From Bacteriovoracaceae bacterium (GTDB lineage: Bacteria > Bdellovibrionota > Bacteriovoracia > Bacteriovoracales > Bacteriovoracaceae): a stretch of DNA of 8,623 bases. Where the stretch lies: positions 1 through 8,623 of the forward strand of contig JAKLJM010000076.1 in NCBI GenBank assembly GCA_023151145.1. Reading direction: 5' to 3'. Both the position numbers and the translations under genes were made by a program. The notes beneath the pieces were generated by a model. It saw only the letters and a program-made list of their open reading frames with translations, did not search any database and was not told where the DNA came from. Of this stretch, positions 1 through 5,222 are shown piece by piece. Every line of letters begins with the position of its first letter. Position 1 is the stretch's first letter.

Positions 1-1556
1 ACGTATAACTTTGTTGTTTCTTCTAAAAATGTACCTGTTCTTAATTTCGTTTGTGCTGATATGAAATCCATTTTACCATCACGATTTAGGTCTATGCTCA
101 CAGTACCTGAAGGGTTTACAAAATTAATCCCAAATTCTTCCGCTCGATCAACATAAGAATGATCTGGAAGCTGTTCAAAAAAAACTAAACGTGAATCTGG
201 TGGAAAGCCAGCATTATCTACGACAACATCGATGAGGCCATCATTATTATAGTCTAACAAGACTCCTCTACGATCTCCTTCAACATATTTACCACCAGTC
301 TCTCGGTAGAACTCTGAGCGAATAAATTTTGGCGGAAATGATTTCGTTGAACCGGTAAAAATTGTCGAACGATCTGTTGTCTCGGGATCTGTTTCACGAT
401 TTAAACTTCCTAACATGACATCTGGAATTGAATCATTATTATAATCCATACATAGTGAAAAAAACGAATTTCCCCCGCCTCTTAGGATTTTGTCTCCTAG
501 TTCATCAAAAGCATAACGAGAACTTTCTGCATAATCTTTGAAGTTAACATTATCATCTTCGTCAATCGTATTTAACCACATTTTATTTGCATAACCATTT
601 GAAGAAGCTGTTAAAATATCAACTCTGCCATTGCGATCTACATCACAAATGCTTGAACCAAAACTTGGAGTTGCATTTATATAATTTTTTTCTTGTTTAA
701 TGTAACGGTGCTCGTCTGTTAAAAGGCGACTTTGATTAGAGAATATCAAACCGTTATTACTTACATCTTCACCTTTCCACAATAAATCTGGTCTCGTTTT
801 AAATTGGCCATCTGATGAAAACCAATTGGGTTGAAATAAATCAATTATGCCATCTAAGTTATAGTCTAAAAGGCTTACCCCACTCGAAGCATCTGCAGCA
901 GGAAAGACGTTTTTTATTTCAAAAAACTTAACGATATTTTTATCACTGACATTATAAAAAATTCTCCAAGGAACTGAGCGCATAGCACTTTTCTGATTTA
1001 ATGTCCCAAGAAGTAAATCCTTTTTCCCATCACGATTAAAATCATAAAATGCCAAAAAGGATGCTCTCGTCACCTCTGGCATTGGGTCATAGCTTAATTT
1101 AAAAAATTTTTTTTCAGTAATTGAAAACTGATACCACTCGGGTTTCGAATAATAATCGGGCAAAATTACCAAATCGGTATATGAATCGTTATTGAAATCT
1201 ACGGCGTAAAGATGTGTCCCTGAAACTTTATTTAAACCATACTCCAATGCCTTATCTATAAAAACACTAGTGTTAGTTTTTTGTGGTGAAAGCGAGTAAA
1301 CTTCTTTAACTCCAACAGTCCCTAAAGACTTAGAGTTTTTTCCTTCAACCACGTCTTTTGTTTGTTTTTCACCAAGATTTAATTCACTGTAATCAACATT
1401 TACGACAACCGTTTCCCCATTCGCTGCCGGCTTTGTCTCAGTCTCAGTGATTTTTTTAGGAGAACTACATGCGGTCAAAAGCAAAAGAGAAAAGAGGAAT
1501 AACTCTCTTTTCTCTCTGTGCATTTTAAGAAATTTCATATTTGATTTAAAAATCAT
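1..1556 (-). CDS. FG-GAP/VCBS repeat lipoprotein, seven-bladed propeller type (3' end cut by window edge)
   Basis: An uninterrupted frame of 518 codons runs off the left edge with no stop. The N-terminus has a basic stretch (HREKRE), a hydrophobic run and a lipobox LLTAC with Cys30, so the protein is probably lipidated after signal peptidase II cleavage. Ser follows the Cys, which by the E. coli rule favours the outer membrane. Seven D-x-[ND]-x-[DN] loops follow at residues 120-128, 172-180, 231-239, 305-313, 371-379, 435-443 and 489-497 (e.g. DFNRDGKKD, DYNNDGLID). This is the Ca-binding signature of FG-GAP/VCBS blades, and seven fits an integrin-alpha-like or CRTAC1-like beta-propeller. Cys304 and Cys369 each lie just before a loop. 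Possible starts are 1556, 1538 and 1523; none has a clear Shine-Dalgarno, and 1523 gives the most typical lipoprotein signal. It lies 2 nt after the acyl-CoA dehydrogenase stop codon, so the two are probably cotranscribed. The ligand is unknown. A C-terminal ASPIC/UnbV domain is possible but outside the window. Confidence 0.5.
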   Translation of the reverse strand, partial: MIFKSNMKFLKMHREKRELFLFSLLLLTACSSPKKITETETKPAANGETVVVNVDYSELNLGEKQTKDVVEGKNSKSLGTVGVKEVYSLSPQKTNTSVFIDKALEYGLNKVSGTHLYAVDFNNDSYTDLVILPDYYSKPEWYQFSITEKKFFKLSYDPMPEVTRASFLAFYDFNRDGKKDLLLGTLNQKSAMRSVPWRIFYNVSDKNIVKFFEIKNVFPAADASSGVSLLDYNLDGIIDLFQPNWFSSDGQFKTRPDLLWKGEDVSNNGLIFSNQSRLLTDEHRYIKQEKNYINATPSFGSSICDVDRNGRVDILTASSNGYANKMWLNTIDEDDNVNFKDYAESSRYAFDELGDKILRGGGNSFFSLCMDYNNDSIPDVMLGSLNRETDPETTDRSTIFTGSTKSFPPKFIRSEFYRETGGKYVEGDRRGVLLDYNNDGLIDVVVDNAGFPPDSRLVFFEQLPDHSYVDRAEEFGINFVNPSGTVSIDLNRDGKMDFISAQTKLRTGTFLEETTKLY

Positions 1557-1558
1557 GA

Positions 1559-3343
1559 TTAAAAATCAATAATATCTAAACCGTATCCACCTTGATTCGC
1601 TACTACTTCTGCAATCTTTGCGACTGTTTTATCGTAGTTTTTTGCCATAGCTTTGTTTTCTTGCATGAATCTTTGGCGAGATGTTTTGCAAATATACTTC
1701 GTCAACTTTGTTACGTATTCTTTTTTCTCTGCACTAATACTAGGGTCGTTTAAAATAGCAGTTGTGCGAGATAATGTAGCTAAAATAACATATAACTCCA
1801 TACACATATTCGCTAAACGACCTTGTGGCATTTCATTATCAATAATTTTTTTACCATACTTAATCAATGAATCTTCAACTGCAATAGCAAATTTACCCAA
1901 CATCGATGCGAACTTATCAGATTGATCTTTAAATTCTGGATGTACCCATTCAATTTTTTGAGAACCTTTCATGTCACTCATTCTCTTGCGTGCAAATTTT
2001 GTAAAAACACCGAGCGATTTTATAGGATCAGACAATGCTGAAGAAACATCAGAAATTTTTCCTAATTCTTTTAAATCTTCAGATGGTCCGCGCACACCAG
2101 AAAGAGCAATTAAGGCCCTTAGAATTTCATTTGTTCCTTCAAAAATTAAATTAATACGCGAGTCTCTCATGATTCTTTCATAGGGATATTCTTTCATGTA
2201 CCCGTTACCAGCGGCAATTTGCATGGCCATATCCACCACACTCCATAGCGCTTCAGAACCATAAACTTTACAGACGGCAGTTTCCATATAATAGTCTTTC
2301 ATTCCACGAATCATATTTCCCGTAGACATATAGACAATACTTTCAGTGGCGTAAGTGTAGGCAGCCATTTTAGCAAGCTTCTCTTGAACTAGTCCAAATT
2401 CAGCAATACTTTTTCCAAATTGTTTTCTATTACGTGCATGCTCTGAAGCTAAATGAAGAACTGTTTTCATTCCTCCAACGCATCCTGCTCCCAATGATAA
2501 TCGCCCTGAATTTAGAACATTCATGGCAATTTTAAAACCTTTACCCAATTCTCCTAAAATATTTTCTTTAGGAACAATAACTTTATCAAAATAGACCGCA
2601 CGGGTTTCAGATGCTCTGATCCCCATTTTGTTTTCTTTTTCTCCGAAACTTACACCCGGCATGTTTTTTTCAACAATAAAACAAGAAATTTTTTCTTCAA
2701 TTTTTCCGTCTATCATGTGATCTGTCTTACAAAAAACAGAATAAAAACCGGCCATTCCACCATTGGTGATCCAAAGTTTTTGACCAGTAATTGTATAAGT
2801 TCCATCTTTGTTATCGATCGCTTTTGTTTTAATAGAATAAGCATCTGACCCAGAGCCTGGTTCAGTTAAACAAAACGCTGCAATGACTTCTCCACTTGCA
2901 AGTTTTGGGAGCCATTTTTTCTTTTGTTCATCGTTGCCTTCATTGATAAGGGCACGATAACCAATCGACTGGTGAGCACCTAACATTGTTGCCACTGATC
3001 CATCGAACGAAGCAATTTCAGCAAATAATCTTGAATATAATGAGTAATCTAAACCAAGACCACCAAGTTCTTCAGGAACGGCCATCCCACAAAGCCCAAG
3101 ACTTGCCAATCCATCAATAATTTCTTTTGGCAGATAAGCATCGTGATCTAATTTTTCACCATTAATATTATCTTTGGCAAAATCGGCTACTGCATTAGTC
3201 ATTTCTTTCGCCATTTCTTTTTGATTGGCATCAAAATGAGGAAAAGGAAAAGCCAATGTCTGATTAATTTGACCGTAAAAGAAGCCACCTACTACCGAAT
3301 TCATTTCAGTATCAGTACCTTTGTCAAAATCTTTTGTGCTCAT
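1559..3343 (-). CDS. Acyl-CoA dehydrogenase, VLCAD/ACAD9-like, 594 aa
   Basis: FAD-dependent enzyme that catalyses the first step of beta-oxidation, turning acyl-CoA into trans-2-enoyl-CoA and passing electrons to electron-transfer flavoprotein. The N-terminal helical domain covers about residues 40-155. The FAD/substrate motif AFCLTEPGSGSD is at 156-167, followed by KLWITNGG (189-196). The second family signature spans about 375-409 (QIAAGNGY, RDSR, IFEGTNEILR). Glu402 in FEGT matches the catalytic base of MCAD and VLCAD. About 190 further residues follow the 400-residue core, as in VLCAD/ACAD9 and Bacillus FadE. The segment near 440-460 (PIKSLGVFTKFARKRM) looks amphipathic and sits where VLCAD has its membrane-associating helix. 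The closing VANQGGYGLDIIDF also resembles the VLCAD end. The start is supported by an excellent ribosome binding site. Preference for long-chain substrates is inferred from family resemblance only. It diverges from gspC, with the FG-GAP lipoprotein directly downstream. Confidence 0.5.
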   Translation of the reverse strand: MSTKDFDKGTDTEMNSVVGGFFYGQINQTLAFPFPHFDANQKEMAKEMTNAVADFAKDNINGEKLDHDAYLPKEIIDGLASLGLCGMAVPEELGGLGLDYSLYSRLFAEIASFDGSVATMLGAHQSIGYRALINEGNDEQKKKWLPKLASGEVIAAFCLTEPGSGSDAYSIKTKAIDNKDGTYTITGQKLWITNGGMAGFYSVFCKTDHMIDGKIEEKISCFIVEKNMPGVSFGEKENKMGIRASETRAVYFDKVIVPKENILGELGKGFKIAMNVLNSGRLSLGAGCVGGMKTVLHLASEHARNRKQFGKSIAEFGLVQEKLAKMAAYTYATESIVYMSTGNMIRGMKDYYMETAVCKVYGSEALWSVVDMAMQIAAGNGYMKEYPYERIMRDSRINLIFEGTNEILRALIALSGVRGPSEDLKELGKISDVSSALSDPIKSLGVFTKFARKRMSDMKGSQKIEWVHPEFKDQSDKFASMLGKFAIAVEDSLIKYGKKIIDNEMPQGRLANMCMELYVILATLSRTTAILNDPSISAEKKEYVTKLTKYICKTSRQRFMQENKAMAKNYDKTVAKIAEVVANQGGYGLDIIDF

Positions 3344-3347
3344 GAAA

Positions 3348-3354
3348 CCACCTT
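3348..3354 (-). promoter_or_regulatory. Ribosome binding site of the acyl-CoA dehydrogenase
   Basis: The minus strand reads AAGGTGG four bases before the ATG at 3343. It is one of the strongest Shine-Dalgarno matches in the window and fixes the start at MSTKDF rather than at the in-frame Met14, where the similarity to VLCAD begins. Confidence 0.5.
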
Positions 3355-3396
3355 CTTTATAAAATAAAAGTCATATTTTTAGTTTAATCATTGATC

Positions 3397-3425
3397 ATTC
3401 TAATATAGTTATTAGCTTTGGACAA
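3397..3425 (-). promoter_or_regulatory. Candidate sigma70-like promoter for the acyl-CoA dehydrogenase
   Basis: On the minus strand TTGTCC (3425-3420) and TAGAAT (3402-3397) are separated by exactly 17 bp. Transcription would begin near 3390, giving a leader of roughly 45-50 nt that carries the AAGGTGG ribosome binding site. The region is AT-rich, so a chance match is possible. Confidence 0.5.
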
Positions 3426-3510
3426 TCGACTTCATCAAAACAAATACCTGACAAAAATATTTCATACAGGTTAAAAATAACCAGAAAAGTTCTCTCAACA
3501 ATCTTTCTAT

Positions 3511-3539
3511 TTGCTTGGAATCAAAACTATCTTTAAAAT
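3511..3539 (+). promoter_or_regulatory. Candidate sigma70-like promoter for the gspCDE operon
   Basis: TTGCTT (3511-3516) and TAAAAT (3534-3539) are separated by 17 bp. Transcription would start near 3546, about 60 nt before the gspC ATG, so the inverted repeats at 3551-3580 would lie in the leader. The match is moderate and the background AT-rich. Confidence 0.5.
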
Positions 3540-3550
3540 AATAGAGAGAT

Positions 3551-3580
3551 CAACACATATATGTTGGACAGTAGGTCCAA
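3551..3580 (+). repeat. Two overlapping inverted repeats in the presumed gspC leader
   Basis: The first is CAACA (3551-3555) and TGTTG (3562-3566) around a 6-nt loop. The second is TTGGAC (3564-3569) and GTCCAA (3575-3580) around AGTAG. They share TTG at 3564-3566, so in RNA the two hairpins could not both form fully. In DNA the second could instead be an operator half-site pair. A shorter palindrome, AAGTT-T-AACTT (3594-3604), abuts the gspC ATG, and no strong Shine-Dalgarno is present there. The function is not known. Confidence 0.5.
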
Positions 3581-3604
3581 ACTATTAAACACGAAGTTTA
3601 ACTT

Positions 3605-5206
3605 ATGAGTAAAAAATTTAGCTTTAACTTTAAGTTTTTAGATCGATTCAAAAAGAAATCAGTTGATGAAGCTGCAGATCAAAATGAATATGATGAAGAA
3701 AATCTCGAAGATAGCGAAGAAACCTTCGATAGTGATGATGATTACGATACATCATCAACAGAAAATGCTGAGGAAAATGAACAACTTACTTATAAGGACG
3801 AAGATCCCAATTTAGAATCTGAAAGAATTCGCAATTCCCTACAAGCAAATTTCTCGTTAGATGATTCCGATGAATCAGAAGTGAACAATAAGCCATTTAG
3901 CCTAGATTCAAATGACGATAAAACAGATCCAAGTTTTAATTTGAATGAGATGCCTAAGCCAAATCTCAAAAATACTGATCCTCAAAATGAAATTGTAAAC
4001 CTTGATGATTTAGTAAAGCTCCACCGTGAAAAGATAGAAGCTGGCGAAGAAATTGAAACCTCACATGATGAAACTCAACACGATATAAAAAGCTTCATAG
4101 AATTAAAAAACGCCAAAATCGATGACTTACTTGAATCTGCACAACAAAAACAGCAGGTAAAATTCTTTTCCTTCAAGGAAAGATTTCAACGTTTTACAAA
4201 TAAAGATGGAGCCGTAACAACAAGTGAACAGGCTCCTGAAAATCATAAGTTTGATTGGTCACAAATCATTCTAAGAATTTTTTCTCCATACAACCGCCAT
4301 AGAATACATGCACTTTTTATTATCGCATTTTTAGGAACAGTAACCTATTTAGTTGGTAAAAATGGCGCCCTTCTTTTAGGTTTAATCAAGTCACCTGAAC
4401 CAAAAAAAATCAGCCGTCCAAATTCAGCGTCTACTGATATTGTAAACACTAGCCAAGAAGACATCACGAAAGTTACTCACATTAACTTATTCAATGCGAA
4501 AAACAGTGAACAAGAAGTGACAAAAGGACCGAAGATCGATATCGACAGTATCGTTTGTACATCGGGAGAATCTCTTTCTGCCCTACCATTAAAATTAATG
4601 GATACAGTTGTCTTGCAAGATTCCGTAAAATCTGTAGCTGCTGTTCAAATTCGTGGTCGTACTGATCTCTTAAACATACGTGAAGGTGAGCGCCTTGAAA
4701 CCCTAGCAGAAGTTTCTCGAATTAATCGATTAAGTGTTGTGCTTAAAAATCTAGAAACTGGTGCATGTGAATATATCGGTAACTCTGACGATGCCACTGC
4801 TCCGATGCCAGCGAATATGAAAATCCTCTCCCCACAAAAAGGGAAAGCACTGTTAAATGCAAATAATCCTGAAATTAAATCCACTGGAAATAATTTCAAA
4901 ATTTCAAAAACCTACCGCAATAAAATGCTCGCGAACATTAATCAGATTTTAACTGAAGCAAAAGCAGTTCAAATAACTAATCCCGATGGAACTTTGGCTT
5001 ATAAAATGACTGAGGTTATTCCCGGTAGTATCTACTCTCAATTAAACATTCAAGAAAATGACATCATTACACATATCAATGGTAAAAAAATTGAGAATTT
5101 GAATGAATTAATGTCCCTCCTTGGAAGAATTAAAGAAATTGATCAATTTCAATTAACTTTAAAACGTAACGGTATGAACGAAAACTTAGAATATAACTTT
5201 GAATAA
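3605..5206 (+). CDS. gspC: Type II secretion system protein GspC with long acidic cytoplasmic extension, 533 aa
   Basis: Inner-membrane T2SS component that connects the GspL/M/F/E platform to the GspD secretin. Residues 1-233 are hydrophilic and predicted cytoplasmic: a basic-aromatic start (KKFSFNFKFLDRFKKK), then a region very rich in Asp, Glu, Ser and Asn to about residue 160, then a mixed helical stretch with a second basic-aromatic motif (186-200). One hydrophobic segment (234-260, beginning HALFIIAFLGTVTYLV) follows the basic RHR. The periplasmic part has an HR-like domain (about 290-395; ALPLKLMDTVV, AAVQIRGR, IREGERL) and a C-terminal PDZ domain (about 440-533; VIPGSIYSQLNIQENDIITHINGK). 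Well-known GspC proteins are about 270-310 aa with a short cytoplasmic N-terminus, so this one is unusually long. Cys318 and Cys388 both fall in the HR-like region and could pair. The ribosome binding site is weak, but no alternative start fits. It is followed by gspD after 16 nt. The call rests on the HR-PDZ order and the gspD-gspE context. Confidence 0.5.
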   Translation: MSKKFSFNFKFLDRFKKKSVDEAADQNEYDEENLEDSEETFDSDDDYDTSSTENAEENEQLTYKDEDPNLESERIRNSLQANFSLDDSDESEVNNKPFSLDSNDDKTDPSFNLNEMPKPNLKNTDPQNEIVNLDDLVKLHREKIEAGEEIETSHDETQHDIKSFIELKNAKIDDLLESAQQKQQVKFFSFKERFQRFTNKDGAVTTSEQAPENHKFDWSQIILRIFSPYNRHRIHALFIIAFLGTVTYLVGKNGALLLGLIKSPEPKKISRPNSASTDIVNTSQEDITKVTHINLFNAKNSEQEVTKGPKIDIDSIVCTSGESLSALPLKLMDTVVLQDSVKSVAAVQIRGRTDLLNIREGERLETLAEVSRINRLSVVLKNLETGACEYIGNSDDATAPMPANMKILSPQKGKALLNANNPEIKSTGNNFKISKTYRNKMLANINQILTEAKAVQITNPDGTLAYKMTEVIPGSIYSQLNIQENDIITHINGKKIENLNELMSLLGRIKEIDQFQLTLKRNGMNENLEYNFE

Positions 5207-5210
5207 CAGT

Positions 5211-5216
5211 GAAGGA
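5211..5216 (+). promoter_or_regulatory. Ribosome binding site that sets the gspD start
   Basis: GAAGGA lies six bases before the ATG at 5223. This favours a start at MKKADK, a classic signal-peptide beginning, over the in-frame ATG at 5199, which overlaps the end of gspC and would put eight polar residues in front of the signal peptide. Confidence 0.5.
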
Positions 5217-5222
5217 TTCACC

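Noticed and set aside
1..1556. Assigning the lipoprotein to the CRTAC1/ASPIC-UnbV family
   Set aside because: The defining C-terminal domain is outside the window; only the repeat region can be supported.
1653..2183. Two short plus-strand open frames antisense to the acyl-CoA dehydrogenase
   Set aside because: They mirror conserved coding sequence and have no ribosome binding site or recognisable content.
4645..4899. 84-codon minus-strand open frame within gspC
   Set aside because: Antisense to the HR-like domain of GspC, with no independent support.
5199..5222. Upstream in-frame ATG for gspD at 5199
   Set aside because: It overlaps the gspC end, lacks a ribosome binding site and would place polar residues before a textbook signal peptide; GAAGGA six bases before 5223 favours the later start.
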